Source: Ruminococcus sp.
GTDB taxonomy: Bacteria; Bacillota; Clostridia; Oscillospirales; Acutalibacteraceae
Assembly: GCA_004555265.1 (NCBI GenBank)
Contig: SFIQ01000007.1
Location: 1-64,000 of the forward strand
Length of the DNA stretch: 64,000 nt
Direction: 5' to 3'
Below are positions 51,201 through 61,356 of this stretch, in pieces (position 1 is the stretch's first letter; the number at the start of each line of letters is the position of its first letter). Below the pieces are notes generated by a model, which worked only from the letters and a program-made list of their open reading frames with translations, was not told the DNA's origin and did no database searches. The translations under genes and the position numbers were made by a program.

Positions 51201-51473
51201 TTGACACGGTTTTTATGTATCTATATCGGTGCGGCGGCAATTGCCGTTGTGCTCGCCTTTGCACTTTCCTACCGCGAAACGCCGCAAAACAAATGTAAGG
51301 CTTTGCTTTTGGCACTATATATCGTCACCATTCTCGGCGCATTATTTGCCACAGGCGTGTTAGAGGCAAAATACGAAATGCACAGGCTGTATTCCACCCT
51401 GATTGCCGCCGCAATATTCGGCGCATTATACGGTGCAGACGTATTGGGCGGAAAACTGCGAAAGAAAAAATAA
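51201..51473 (+). CDS. Small hypothetical membrane protein
   Basis: A 90-residue protein with three hydrophobic segments (about 4-22, 34-51, 63-82) and a basic C terminus (KLRKKK). Start TTG 51201 with GGAG 8 bases upstream. No family recognised. It follows scfB by 33 bases and may be co-transcribed, ending at a strong terminator. Confidence 0.65.
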   Translation: MTRFLCIYIGAAAIAVVLAFALSYRETPQNKCKALLLALYIVTILGALFATGVLEAKYEMHRLYSTLIAAAIFGALYGADVLGGKLRKKK

Positions 51474-51491
51474 ATAAATCCGCAAATGCAC

Positions 51492-51530
51492 AATCCCCTT
51501 GCAGTCTGATGTGATTGCAAGGGGATTTGT
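51492..51530. terminator. Bidirectional terminator between convergent genes
   Basis: A 12-bp perfect stem (51492-51503 with 51516-51527) with a 12-base loop and TTTG after it. Confidence 0.75.
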
Positions 51531-51537
51531 TTCTGTC

Positions 51538-52320
51538 TTATTTTTTATGCTCGTCTATTTTCTCGTCTAACTTTTCAAACAGCATTTGCAATGCATCCTT
51601 GTAGCGGTGCAATTTGAAATTCGGGTATTCTTTATGCAACCGCGCCACGGTGGATTTTCCGTTTTTTAAATGTTCGGCAAAATCCGTCAGCACCGCTGAC
51701 TCTTTTATGCGGTCAGCCAACTCGTTAAAGTATGCGTCGGTTTCGTCAATTCCTTTTTGCATATGCTCATTGATAACGCCCTGTAAATGTTTGAGGATTT
51801 CCACGGTGTTCTTTAAACTTGCAATGGTGGTGGTCAAATCGACAATCAAAACCGTATACAAGACAAATACAATCCAATACAGCACCGTATCGGGAATTTT
51901 TGCCGTCCAAAGGATAACCCACGGCTGAATGACGCGGACAATCAACACCACGCCTACGCCGAATAACAGGCTGTTTTGCAGACATATGCGCCCTTTCACA
52001 TTGAATTTTTTATAGGAATAATCCCACCAAGTGGAATGGAACAACTTTTCCAACACAAAATGCGTAATATATTCCAACGCCGTACAAGTGACGGCACCCA
52101 CCAAAAACAGCAGGAAAATATTGTCGATTCTGCCGTAAAACAACAGCATGCAAAGCATCATACCGACGCCGTAAATCGGGCAAAGCGGTCCGAACAGAAA
52201 GCCGCGTTTGACTGCCTGCTTTCTGCGGACGGCATACAAAACGGTTTCCATAATCCAGCCGCACACACTGTACAGTATAAACCACAGGAAATATTCACTG
52301 ACATTCCGTAAGAAGTCCAC
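51538..52320 (-). CDS. Putative ABC-transporter-permease-like membrane protein (CmpB/DUF1113)
   Basis: A 260-residue protein with about five membrane helices in the first 165 residues and a soluble helical C-terminal third. The N-terminal FLWFILYSVCGWIMETVLY and RGFLFGPLCPIYGVGMM, and YITHFVLEKLFHSTWWDYS, match the PF06541 family, named putative ABC transporter permease although no transport role has been shown. Overlaps the HD gene by 26 bases. Confidence 0.85.
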   Translation of the reverse strand: MDFLRNVSEYFLWFILYSVCGWIMETVLYAVRRKQAVKRGFLFGPLCPIYGVGMMLCMLLFYGRIDNIFLLFLVGAVTCTALEYITHFVLEKLFHSTWWDYSYKKFNVKGRICLQNSLLFGVGVVLIVRVIQPWVILWTAKIPDTVLYWIVFVLYTVLIVDLTTTIASLKNTVEILKHLQGVINEHMQKGIDETDAYFNELADRIKESAVLTDFAEHLKNGKSTVARLHKEYPNFKLHRYKDALQMLFEKLDEKIDEHKK

Positions 52321-52825
52321 GCCGTTTCAACTCGCTTTCAATGCACGCATATGTGGGTGAAAACCGCTGAGACAGTCCCAGCAAATCCCGCGTGGCACCG
52401 ATTTTGTCCGTAAAGGTCAGCACATACGCCTCTCTCGATTTCGGCGGCTCCACAAACAGCGGCCACATATGGCTTAAAATCATATTTTTCTGTTTTTCCG
52501 TCAACGGTCCGAAATACCTTTCCGCATTTTTCACCGCAGTTTTCGGGTGATACCAAATATGGTACTCCCCGTGCTTTTCCACATACCAATTATACAAATA
52601 AAAATCGTGCAAAAGCGCGGCACGGGCGGCTTCGCGCTGCTGCAAATGCAGTCCGCCGCAAACCCGATAGGTAAGATATGACACATACACACTGTGCCAA
52701 AAAGTGCTGACCGTTTTGTGGTGCGGGTACTGCCGCATTTGCTGTACGACTTCGCTTGAAAGCAAATCGCCGACCGCGTCGCAGTAACCGACGACCGTTT
52801 GCTGCAATTTTTCGGAATTCATCAT
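52295..52825 (-). CDS. HD-domain phosphohydrolase
   Basis: A 176-residue metal-dependent phosphohydrolase-like protein. The HD motif is in ARAALLHDFYLYNW; upstream His is in STFWHSVYVSYL; further His/Asp candidates are in SHMWPLF and FTDKIGA. It is a stand-alone HD protein of the type often placed beside DUF1113 membrane proteins in Clostridia. Substrate unknown. Start chosen at ATG 52825; another ATG follows directly. Confidence 0.82.
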   Translation of the reverse strand: MMNSEKLQQTVVGYCDAVGDLLSSEVVQQMRQYPHHKTVSTFWHSVYVSYLTYRVCGGLHLQQREAARAALLHDFYLYNWYVEKHGEYHIWYHPKTAVKNAERYFGPLTEKQKNMILSHMWPLFVEPPKSREAYVLTFTDKIGATRDLLGLSQRFSPTYACIESELKRRGLLTECQ

Positions 52826-52854
52826 TTCGCTTCCCAATCATTTGCCGAAGTGCA

Positions 52855-52893
52855 AACAGGGACTCTTTCCCGTACAGGGAACAGTCCCCGTTT
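52855..52893 (-). terminator. Hairpin after the dockerin protein gene
   Basis: Minus strand GGGACTGTTCCC...GGGAAAGAGTCCC forms a stem with small bulges and is followed by TGTTTGC. Related to the hairpin repeat at 38840-38966. Confidence 0.5.
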
Positions 52894-52903
52894 TTCGGTT
52901 GAT

Positions 52904-55900
52904 TTATTTATAGAACGGTGCGGTTTGGTCTATCGGGCATCTGCCGGATAGCTGCAAATTCAACAGCGAGACATCAAAGAAATCCACCACGCCGTCGCCG
53001 TTCAAGTCCGCCGCCACACTGTATACACCGCCGCCGATGACGGAGGCATCTGCCAAGGAAGCGGTACTCATTGTGCGGTAATCGTTCGCGTCAATCGCAC
53101 CGTCACCGTTGACATCGCCGTACAAAATGACGGTTGCGCTTTCGTAAACTACGGAAGTATCCTTTGCGGATACGCACTGCACCACGCAACCCGTGCCGAC
53201 CGCCTCGCTGTCCGTCAACACGGCTTCCCCGCGCCGCACAATAATTTGCGTATCCTCATTTTGCAGTTCTGCTTTCAGCTCGGCAACCGAGGTGTTTTCC
53301 GCATTCAAGCCGACAAGGTAGGTTATACCCTGCGAACGATCCACCGTAATATCGGTCGAGCCATCCACATTCGGCAAAATCTGTTTGATTTCCGTTTTCT
53401 CAAACCAAACCTCGTATGCGGGGGAAACATAACTTTCCACGCCCGTTCTGTTCACCGCCTTAAAGGTATAGGTTGCTTTGGTTTCGCTGTCCACCGTCAG
53501 GGTGTTCCCGGGCAGTTTCACCCAATTTTCACCGGTGGAATAATAGTAGGTAATCCCCGAGGTGTAATTCGGTGTAGAAAGTGTAAAGGTAATCGGCTTG
53601 TCGGTTTGTACGCCGAGTGCGCCGGAAACGCCCACCTGTAAAATCGGCGTTGCGTTGGTATCCGGGAAATTGTCAATGGTCAGCAGCACGGTTTTTGACT
53701 TGCCGTTGTTGCCGGTCACCGTAACCAGATAATTGCCGTTTTTAGAAACGGGGAACGAGGTGCGGCGCGTATAATCGCGACCGTCAACTTTTACCGAAGC
53801 CAAGCCCGAAGGCCCGACCACCGTTTCAAAATTCACCATATATGCCGTTTCCGTCGGCTCGGTAACCGTCGGCGTCAAAATGATATCGGGGTCGGTGGTA
53901 TCAATCATCACAAGATAACTGTCCGAAGTGGTGCTTTCCGTGCCCGCACCGTTGACCGCCTTAAAGCAGTACACCGCGTTGGTATTTTCTTTTAAATTCA
54001 GTTCCGAGCCGTCGAATTCATACCAACCCGTGCCGTCGTAATAATAATAGGTAATGCCCGAAAGGCTTTCTTCCTCTGTTGTGAAATTGAACCGCGCCCC
54101 CTCGGCAGTCCACCGACCGAATGTACCGTCAAACGCCACACGGATAACGGGTTTTTGACGGTCAATTTGCACAACCTGTGCGGTTGCGGCACTCACCAAA
54201 CCGGAATTGCTGACGGCGCGGAATTCATAAACATGTCTGCCGTCCTCGCTTGCGGTCAGCGTATTGCCGGAAAGCGGAATCCACTCGCCGCTGTCCACAC
54301 GGTATTGGTATGTGTATATTCCGGAATACGCGCTGCTTGTCAGCGTCATTTCCACGGTATCTGCCACCCAAGTGCCGTTTTGATATGCCTCGCCGTTATA
54401 GGTCGCCGTAATGGAAACCAGCGCAGGCTTGGTGCCGTCCACCGTTACGCCTTCGCTCGTCACAACGGCGGAGATATTGCCTGCCGCGTCCGTTGCGCGC
54501 GCTTCGGCAAAGCCGCGGAAATTCGGCGCTTTGGTCGGCTTATCGGCGGCGTTATAAACCGCCCATGCGGAATAGGTGTCGGTATCTGCATCGTACCAAC
54601 GGTATTCCACTTTGGCAACGCCCGAAACGCCTTCGTCGGAAGCGTCAATCGTTAATTCAATGGTTTCGTTAAAGAATTTGCCGTAGGTCAGTTCGCTTAA
54701 AAGCCGTGCAAAACCGCCGGAATTCTTATGCTCAACCGCAACACCGTCTACCGTCGGTGCGATTTTGTCAATGTTGTTGATTTCGACGGTGCGCACACAG
54801 GTAAGCCCGTTGCCTGCCGTTAATTCTACGGTATAGGTACCGTTTTCCTCCACGGTAAACGCGGTATAATTCGCGGTAATGTCCGCGCCGTTTAAGGTGA
54901 CGGATTGCACGCCCGAAGCGCCGACCGTTAAACCGTCTATCGAGACTGCAAAGGATTGGTTAATCAGTTTCGTTTGGGCGGGCGTCAAGGTGAAATCAGG
55001 CTGAATATCGTCGCGCTGTACCGTATACCCTTGTGTTTCGGCACTTTCCACATTGACGGAGTTGACCGCTTTGAAATAATAGGTTTCCTCCGTATTTTCC
55101 GATACGGTTAAGGTATTACCGTCCAGTGTCACCCATTCGGGATTGGTGTCGGTTTTGTAGGAATAAGTCACGCCCTCCATCGGGTGCGTTGCCGACAGCG
55201 TAAAGGTCACATCCGCAGGCGTCCAGCCGCCCTTGTAGTCGCCCGTATCGACCGTCACAACGGGTGTACCGTAAATAATCACGGGGAAATATGCCGTTGC
55301 CGACAGCCCTTGGTGTGTATAAATGACGGGGATTTGCTGTTCGACATCCAACAGCGTCGGGTCAAACATATCGTCATCGACAATGTAATCCGTCACTTGC
55401 TCCGATGCGGCATTGCTGTAATTGGCAGTGACCTCCAAGCCCTCTAAATCCAGATCGGTTTCCCCTTCGGAATAGATGTAACGGGGGTTAACAAGGTCAA
55501 TACTCGTCACCTTTTTGGATTCGAGCACAATCGGGAATACGCCGCGGTAGGTCTCGCCCGCACGGGTGACGGAAACCAAAATATACTGCTCGTTGTCTAA
55601 AATCGTTTGATTGATTTCGGTCACTTCATAATCGGTCACTTCGACAGAGTAATCGCTGTCCGTCCAACCGGTCGTATCATAATAGCGGGCGACATCTTCT
55701 TTATTATAGTTGAGAACGACTTTCAGCCCGGTTAAATCCAGTTCGGTTTCGCCCTCGACATAGTTTTTGCGCGTCGGCGCAGTCAGGGTAATGCTGTCGG
55801 GTTCAAGCTCAACAACCTGAATTTGCTTCACCGCTTCGACATACGAGCCGTCCACCTTCGTAACGCCCTCCCGACCGAACACATACAAATCGGTAATACC

Positions 55901-57913
55901 CGCGGAATTGCCCGAAACCACACCGCTGTTGTCCACAGAGGCAATCGCATTTTGTTGGTTACCGCTTGTACTGTCCCAAGCGCTTACCCACGGGCGCGCA
56001 CCCGCGTCGGTCGGCACGCCCCAATGCACATTTTTCGCCTTAATACGCGAGGGGGAGAAAGTTGCCGTGTAGGTTCGCGGGAAATCCTTAATGACATAAT
56101 CACTGCCGTAAATTGTGGCGCTTGTCAAAGTATTGATGCTGTTGCCGCGAATGGTGACGGTCACGCTTTTGGAAATGCCGCCGATGGTTGCAGTAATGGT
56201 CACTTTTTTCGTGTTGAAAATCGTTAACCCGCCGGCATCCACACCGTAAACGGCGCCCTTTTCGTCCACCACGGCAATACTCGGGTCGGAGCTTGTCCAA
56301 ACCACGGTCTGCAACAGCGCCGTGTCATAGTCTTCGGGGGTGATATGATCCACACGCAGGGTTTCAATGGTGCCCTCATAAATATCGGTATCCCCGGTGA
56401 TTTCAAAATTCGTAATCGCATTGCCCGCCGTGACGGTCATTTCGGTTTCCAAAACCACTTCGCCTTGCGTTGCACGGGCGTGCACGGTTATCATGCCGCT
56501 TTGCTTCGGCGTCAAAATACCGTCTGCGGTCATTGTCGCAATGCTTGTGTCGGCAGGCGTTTCCGCCGTCGCCCATACAATTTCATTGGTCAGCGGGTCG
56601 GTAACGCCCCATTCCCGCACCACCGAACTGCTCGTATTCAAGCGGTCGGGCGTAACTTGAATGCTATATTCGGAAGAAGCATTATTCGGAATCACAGGTT
56701 CACCGATAATTTCAATACCGGAAATGGTTGCATTCACCAATTTGCGGCTGACGGTAACTTCCACCGATTTGGAAACGCCGCCGATGGTCGCAGTAATCGT
56801 TGCGGTTTTGCTGAATGTAAAGGCGCCGCTACCGCCATCCAAGCCCGTGACCAAACCGCTTTGATCCACCGCCGCAACGGACGGGTCGGAGCTTGTCCAA
56901 ACCAGGTCGCCCATATAGGCGCCGGGCGGGGTCAAATCCGCAATGGCAAGCTGCGTGGTTGCGCCCTCGTCCACTTTTAATGTACCGGTAATGTTAAAAT
57001 CCTCCACAGGCAGCTCCGCAGGGTCAACCACCGTAAAACGCACCTTGTCGGTAAAGGTGGAATACGCCGCGCTTTCGGGATTCAGGCGTACTGTGACGCT
57101 CCCCGGAGAAGTAAAGGTGACCAAACCGTCGGAGGACACATTGGCGTGTTTCCCCGATTCTGTATCAAAAATCGTGCCGCCCATCGTCCACTTTACGCCC
57201 TGTTTTAAACGCACAGGGGTGCAAACGCCGTACAACTGCACCTGTGCCCCGACGGCAACGGTTGTCGGCACGCTTTTTTTATTGGTGATATGTACGCCTG
57301 TCGGTGCAACGCTTGCAATCACGCTTTTGGTGACCACCACCTCTACCGTATCGGTCGCCAAAACGGAGCCGTCCGCCGCACATAGCGTTGCGGTGATTTT
57401 CACATTCATATTGTCCAACGCGCTTTGCAGGCTGTCCGCCAGCGCGTCGCCCGCAATCCCGCGCACGATCAGCACAATCATATCGTTGTTCATATCCGCA
57501 AGGTCAACGCCCATTGACTCGCACTGCGCTTGAATTTCGCTTTCAATCGCATCCGCCATAGCGTCGCCCACAAGCGGCATGGAACGGATGTTTTCGTCAA
57601 TCCACTGATGGATAATCGCCTCTTTGGAGTAGTCGTAGCCCGTCACTTTGCCGGTCTCGTCCACATCCGCCAAAAGCGGCAGATTGCTTTTCCAAGTCAC
57701 ATAGGTGCCTTCGGGCACATCACCCTCGGTCATATAGCCAAGCTGAACGGAACGGTATTCCTGTACCTCTAACCGTTCGGTAACCTCCACACCGTCTTTG
57801 GTGACAATCACGGCGCACGAAGCCGCCAATGCCGTAAATCCGGGCAGTATTGCCGAAAAGGCCAACAATACCGATAGGATTGCGCTGAGCAGTTTTGTTT
57901 GTGTTTTGGACAC
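52904..57913 (-). CDS. Giant secreted Ig-like repeat protein with C-terminal dockerin
   Basis: A 1,669-residue exported protein. Signal peptide about 1-33 (LLSAILSVLLAFSAILPG). Residues about 200-680 are bacterial Ig-like (Big_2-type) repeats with the recurring WTSSDPSVAAVDQSGLVTG pattern. About 690-860 has Big_3-like repeats (TELDLTGLKVVLNY). About 870-1500 has further Ig/fibronectin-like repeats around YYYSTGENWVKLPGNTL and YTFKAVN. The C terminus is a type I dockerin with two Ca2+ loops, YGDVNGDGAIDANDY and AADLNGDGVVDFFD. No catalytic domain is recognised. Start GTG 57913 is 9 bases after AAGGAG; ATG 57922 abuts that site. Confidence 0.93.
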   Translation of the reverse strand: MSKTQTKLLSAILSVLLAFSAILPGFTALAASCAVIVTKDGVEVTERLEVQEYRSVQLGYMTEGDVPEGTYVTWKSNLPLLADVDETGKVTGYDYSKEAIIHQWIDENIRSMPLVGDAMADAIESEIQAQCESMGVDLADMNNDMIVLIVRGIAGDALADSLQSALDNMNVKITATLCAADGSVLATDTVEVVVTKSVIASVAPTGVHITNKKSVPTTVAVGAQVQLYGVCTPVRLKQGVKWTMGGTIFDTESGKHANVSSDGLVTFTSPGSVTVRLNPESAAYSTFTDKVRFTVVDPAELPVEDFNITGTLKVDEGATTQLAIADLTPPGAYMGDLVWTSSDPSVAAVDQSGLVTGLDGGSGAFTFSKTATITATIGGVSKSVEVTVSRKLVNATISGIEIIGEPVIPNNASSEYSIQVTPDRLNTSSSVVREWGVTDPLTNEIVWATAETPADTSIATMTADGILTPKQSGMITVHARATQGEVVLETEMTVTAGNAITNFEITGDTDIYEGTIETLRVDHITPEDYDTALLQTVVWTSSDPSIAVVDEKGAVYGVDAGGLTIFNTKKVTITATIGGISKSVTVTIRGNSINTLTSATIYGSDYVIKDFPRTYTATFSPSRIKAKNVHWGVPTDAGARPWVSAWDSTSGNQQNAIASVDNSGVVSGNSAGITDLYVFGREGVTKVDGSYVEAVKQIQVVELEPDSITLTAPTRKNYVEGETELDLTGLKVVLNYNKEDVARYYDTTGWTDSDYSVEVTDYEVTEINQTILDNEQYILVSVTRAGETYRGVFPIVLESKKVTSIDLVNPRYIYSEGETDLDLEGLEVTANYSNAASEQVTDYIVDDDMFDPTLLDVEQQIPVIYTHQGLSATAYFPVIIYGTPVVTVDTGDYKGGWTPADVTFTLSATHPMEGVTYSYKTDTNPEWVTLDGNTLTVSENTEETYYFKAVNSVNVESAETQGYTVQRDDIQPDFTLTPAQTKLINQSFAVSIDGLTVGASGVQSVTLNGADITANYTAFTVEENGTYTVELTAGNGLTCVRTVEINNIDKIAPTVDGVAVEHKNSGGFARLLSELTYGKFFNETIELTIDASDEGVSGVAKVEYRWYDADTDTYSAWAVYNAADKPTKAPNFRGFAEARATDAAGNISAVVTSEGVTVDGTKPALVSITATYNGEAYQNGTWVADTVEMTLTSSAYSGIYTYQYRVDSGEWIPLSGNTLTASEDGRHVYEFRAVSNSGLVSAATAQVVQIDRQKPVIRVAFDGTFGRWTAEGARFNFTTEEESLSGITYYYYDGTGWYEFDGSELNLKENTNAVYCFKAVNGAGTESTTSDSYLVMIDTTDPDIILTPTVTEPTETAYMVNFETVVGPSGLASVKVDGRDYTRRTSFPVSKNGNYLVTVTGNNGKSKTVLLTIDNFPDTNATPILQVGVSGALGVQTDKPITFTLSTPNYTSGITYYYSTGENWVKLPGNTLTVDSETKATYTFKAVNRTGVESYVSPAYEVWFEKTEIKQILPNVDGSTDITVDRSQGITYLVGLNAENTSVAELKAELQNEDTQIIVRRGEAVLTDSEAVGTGCVVQCVSAKDTSVVYESATVILYGDVNGDGAIDANDYRTMSTASLADASVIGGGVYSVAADLNGDGVVDFFDVSLLNLQLSGRCPIDQTAPFYK

Positions 57914-58155
57914 GCAGACCATCTCCTTTTCCACTTCGTCTTCGATGCATTTCCAATACTTCTGTTTTTATTCAATATGTATGTATATTTTAACAAAAAG
58001 ACAGAATATATGCAAGGGAATAAACAGGGAAAATCTTTTGCTTTTCTCGTATGCTGTTTTGTTTTATTATATTTCGGCACACCATGCATTGCAAAGCCGA
58101 ACATTTGCATTTGGCGGGTTTATGTTGTATAATATACCGACGGAGTTGGTGAAAT

Positions 58156-58821
58156 ATGACAGAAGAATACACGAAATTGCAAAAAAAGACAAAATATGAC
58201 TATGTAAAAACCGCTAAAAAAGAAAACTTTTTATTTTTGAATGAGAATTTCTGTAAAAACGGGCAAACCGTACTGCTCGGCGATTCCATTACGGAGTTAT
58301 TTAACAGTTATGAGTTGTTTTTTGATTTCTCACAAAAAAGCGGACAGGCGGTGTACAATCGCGGCATCAGCGGCGACACAAGCGACCGCCTTTCGGAACG
58401 GTTAAAATGCAACGCGCTGAATTTAGAGCCGCGCAATTTGGTGCTGTTAATCGGTACAAACGATTTGGGCGTTGGCCTGCCGCAAGCATTCATTGTAGAA
58501 AATATCCGCGAAGCATTGAAAATGACTCGTGCGCTTTGCCCGAATACCAACATCGTTTTGCAGGCGGTTTACCCCGTGAACCGCCATCTGAACCTTGCCG
58601 CGCGGCAAATGGTCGGCAAACGCCGCAACAAAGACATTGCCGCCCTCAACGCCGTATTGCGGGAGGTCGCCGTGCAGTACGGCGCAATTTGGTTGGATTT
58701 GACCGAGGCACTCGCCGATAAAAAAGGCAGACTCTCGGCAGAATATACCTTTGACGGTCTGCACTTAAACGCCCAAGGCTTTGCCGTTGCCGCAAAAAAG
58801 ATAATTCCCTGTTTGAAATAG
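58156..58821 (+). CDS. SGNH/GDSL-family hydrolase
   Basis: A 221-residue lipase/acetylesterase-type enzyme. Catalytic blocks: GDSITELF (Ser), NRGISGDTS (Gly), IGTNDLG (Asn), and DGLHLNAQG (Asp and His). No signal peptide, so it acts inside the cell, perhaps on acetylated sugars or other esters. Monocistronic or co-transcribed with prfB 83 bases later. Confidence 0.9.
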   Translation: MTEEYTKLQKKTKYDYVKTAKKENFLFLNENFCKNGQTVLLGDSITELFNSYELFFDFSQKSGQAVYNRGISGDTSDRLSERLKCNALNLEPRNLVLLIGTNDLGVGLPQAFIVENIREALKMTRALCPNTNIVLQAVYPVNRHLNLAARQMVGKRRNKDIAALNAVLREVAVQYGAIWLDLTEALADKKGRLSAEYTFDGLHLNAQGFAVAAKKIIPCLK

Positions 58822-58904
58822 TTGCATATTTTTCCGATTTATAGTAGAATACTAAATCGATATGAACTCTATATGAATTTTTTACAGAAAAGGAATTAAC
58901 AGGT

Positions 58905-60026
58905 ATGTTGCAGTTTGAAGAATTGCGTTTGCGGCTTTTGGGGCACGAAAAGGCATTGAAAGACCTTTCCGAGGCTTTGGGCTTGCAAAAAATGAAAGCG
59001 GAAATCGTCGTTTTGGAAGAAAAAGCGGCAGAAGACGGCTTTTGGGACGATTTGCAGAATTCCCAAGCCGTGTTAAAGCGCACAAGCGCGTTAAAATCCA
59101 AGGTGTCGGCGTATGAAAAGCTGTGTGCGGATTACGACGATGCATTGGTGATGATTGAACTGTCCGACGAAGAGGGCGATTTGGATTTATTGCCCGAATG
59201 TGAAGAAAATGTCAAAGCATTTGAAAGCAATTTGGACACGATGACGCTGACCACCCTGCTTTCGGGCGAATATGACAGCAAAAACGCCATTCTCACCTTC
59301 CACGCGGGCGCGGGCGGCACCGAGGCGCAGGATTGGGCGCAAATGCTGTTCCGTATGTATAACCGCTGGGGTGAGCGCCACGGCTACAAGGTTTCAACGC
59401 TTGATTACCTCGACGGCGACGAAGCGGGGTTAAAGTCCGCCAGCATTCTCATTGAAGGTGAAAACGCCTACGGCTTTTTAAAGAGCGAAACAGGTATTCA
59501 CCGCTTGGTGCGCGTCTCCCCGTTTGACTCGGAAGGCCGCCGCCACACTTCATTTGCCTCGTTGGAAGTGATGCCTGAAATCGATGACACGATTGAAGTG
59601 GAAATTGCTCCCGAGGACATCAAAATGGATGTGTACCGTTCCAGCGGCGCGGGCGGACAAAAGGTCAACAAAACCTCCTCTGCCGTGCGTCTAACCCACA
59701 TTCCGACAGGCATTGTTGTTTCCTGCCAAGTGGAACGCAGTCAGCACCAAAACCGCGAGGTTGCCATGCGTATGCTCAAATCCAAATTGGTGGAAATTAA
59801 GGAGCGCGAGCATCTCGAAAAGATTTCGGATATTAAGGGCGACCAAAAAGAAATCGCCTGGGGCAGTCAAATTCGCTCCTATGTGTTTATGCCCTATCAG
59901 TTGGTGAAAGACCACCGCACCAATTTTGAGTCGGGCAATATCAACAATGTGATGGACGGCGATTTGGACGGGTTTATCAATGCCTACTTAAAAATGGAAT
60001 CGCAAAAGAAATTGGAACAAGGCTAA
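58905..60026 (+). CDS. prfB: Peptide chain release factor 2
   Basis: Recognises UAA and UGA and triggers peptide release. The 373-residue protein has the stop-codon recognition motif SPF (RVSPFDSEGRR) and the catalytic GGQ (SGAGGQKVNK). The frame is continuous from the first ATG: the usual programmed +1 frameshift around codon 25 (CTTTGA) is absent, so autoregulation by frameshifting is not used. Confidence 0.97.
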   Translation: MLQFEELRLRLLGHEKALKDLSEALGLQKMKAEIVVLEEKAAEDGFWDDLQNSQAVLKRTSALKSKVSAYEKLCADYDDALVMIELSDEEGDLDLLPECEENVKAFESNLDTMTLTTLLSGEYDSKNAILTFHAGAGGTEAQDWAQMLFRMYNRWGERHGYKVSTLDYLDGDEAGLKSASILIEGENAYGFLKSETGIHRLVRVSPFDSEGRRHTSFASLEVMPEIDDTIEVEIAPEDIKMDVYRSSGAGGQKVNKTSSAVRLTHIPTGIVVSCQVERSQHQNREVAMRMLKSKLVEIKEREHLEKISDIKGDQKEIAWGSQIRSYVFMPYQLVKDHRTNFESGNINNVMDGDLDGFINAYLKMESQKKLEQG

Positions 60027-60040
60027 ACAAAAAAATACAG

Positions 60041-60084
60041 CAAAAAACAACTCCCCTTCCGTTCGGAAAGGGAGTTGTTTTTTG
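60041..60084. terminator. Bidirectional terminator between prfB and lysC
   Basis: A 20-bp stem with one mismatch (60041-60060 with 60065-60084), GTTC loop, and A6/T6 at its ends serve both convergent genes. Confidence 0.9.
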
Positions 60085-60095
60085 GCTTTGTAAAA

Positions 60096-61301
60096 TCAAG
60101 CGGGATAAAATGCTTTATGCACGGCGGCAACCGCACGGTCGGCGTCTTTTATGTCAATCAGCACCGAAATTTTGATTTCGCTTGTGGAAATCATATCAAT
60201 GTTGATGTCGTGCTCATAGAGCGCCTCAAACATTTTAGACGCGGTGCCGGGGTGAGATTCCATACCCGCACCGACCACGGAGATTTTGGCAACCTCTTTG
60301 TCGCAAATCACATTGCTCTCGTCAATGTCAAAGGTATCAAGCACCGCCTGCACGGCTTCTTCGGCATTTTCTTTGGAAACGGTAAAGGTAATGTCCTTGC
60401 TGTCGTCTCTGCCGACGGACTGCAAAATAATATCCACATTGATTTTCTTCTGTGCTAACTTTGCGAACAGTTTGAACGCCACGCCGGGGTTGTTGGGGAT
60501 TTTTTTCACGGATATACGGGCAACATCGGTATCCTTTGTAACCCCTCTGACCAACATTTTTTCCATTTTTGCGACCTCCTTAACGATTGTGCCGGGCACT
60601 CTTTTTAAGCTGGAAAGCACTTCAACTTCCACATTGTATTTTTTCGCCATTTCGACGGAACGGTTATTGAGCACCTGCGCGCCGAGGGTGGCAAGCTCCA
60701 ACATTTCGTCGTAGGTAATTTCCTGTAATTTTTTTGCATTTTCCACCTTGCGCGGGTCAGCGGTAAACACGCCCTCGACATCGGTGAAAATCTGGCAACG
60801 GTCGGCATGCATGGCCGCCGCAATCGCCACGGCGCTGGTATCCGAGCCGCCGCGCCCGAGGGTGGTCAGGTCATCGTATTTGTTAATGCCCTGAAAGCCC
60901 GCGACCACAACAATATTATGGCGGTCGATTTCCGCGCGCAGACGGTCTGTCTTAATGGATTTAATACGCGCCATACCGTAAGCGGAGCTTGTATTGAAGC
61001 CTGCCTGCCAGCCGAGCAAAGACACCACCGGACAGCCGAGCTTTTCAATCGCCATGGCAAGTAACGCAATGGAAATCTGCTCGCCCGAGGTCAACAGCAT
61101 ATCCATTTCCCGTTTTGAGGGGGCGGCGTTAATTTCATGCGCCTTTTCAATCAAATCGTCGGTCGTATCGCCCTGCGCCGAGACCACCACGACAACATCG
61201 TTGCCTGCGCGGTAGGTATCGGTGACGATATTCGCAACATTCATCACTCTTTCGGCATTGGCAACCGAGCTGCCGCCGAATTTCTGCACTATCAGTCCCA
61301 T
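60096..61301 (-). CDS. lysC: Aspartate kinase
   Basis: First step of the aspartate pathway to lysine, threonine and methionine. The 401-residue monofunctional enzyme has KFGGSSVANAERV (nucleotide site), a central kinase domain with GFQGINKYDDLTTLGRGGSDTSA, and two C-terminal ACT domains (about 255-401) for feedback control. ATG 61301 follows GGAGG by five bases. It lies 55 bases downstream of hom and is probably in the same operon. Confidence 0.97.
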   Translation of the reverse strand: MGLIVQKFGGSSVANAERVMNVANIVTDTYRAGNDVVVVVSAQGDTTDDLIEKAHEINAAPSKREMDMLLTSGEQISIALLAMAIEKLGCPVVSLLGWQAGFNTSSAYGMARIKSIKTDRLRAEIDRHNIVVVAGFQGINKYDDLTTLGRGGSDTSAVAIAAAMHADRCQIFTDVEGVFTADPRKVENAKKLQEITYDEMLELATLGAQVLNNRSVEMAKKYNVEVEVLSSLKRVPGTIVKEVAKMEKMLVRGVTKDTDVARISVKKIPNNPGVAFKLFAKLAQKKINVDIILQSVGRDDSKDITFTVSKENAEEAVQAVLDTFDIDESNVICDKEVAKISVVGAGMESHPGTASKMFEALYEHDINIDMISTSEIKISVLIDIKDADRAVAAVHKAFYPA

Positions 61302-61356
61302 AAAAACCTCCAAAATCGGCACAAAAGCGCCGAATGTTTACCGAGTAAAGCCGTGC

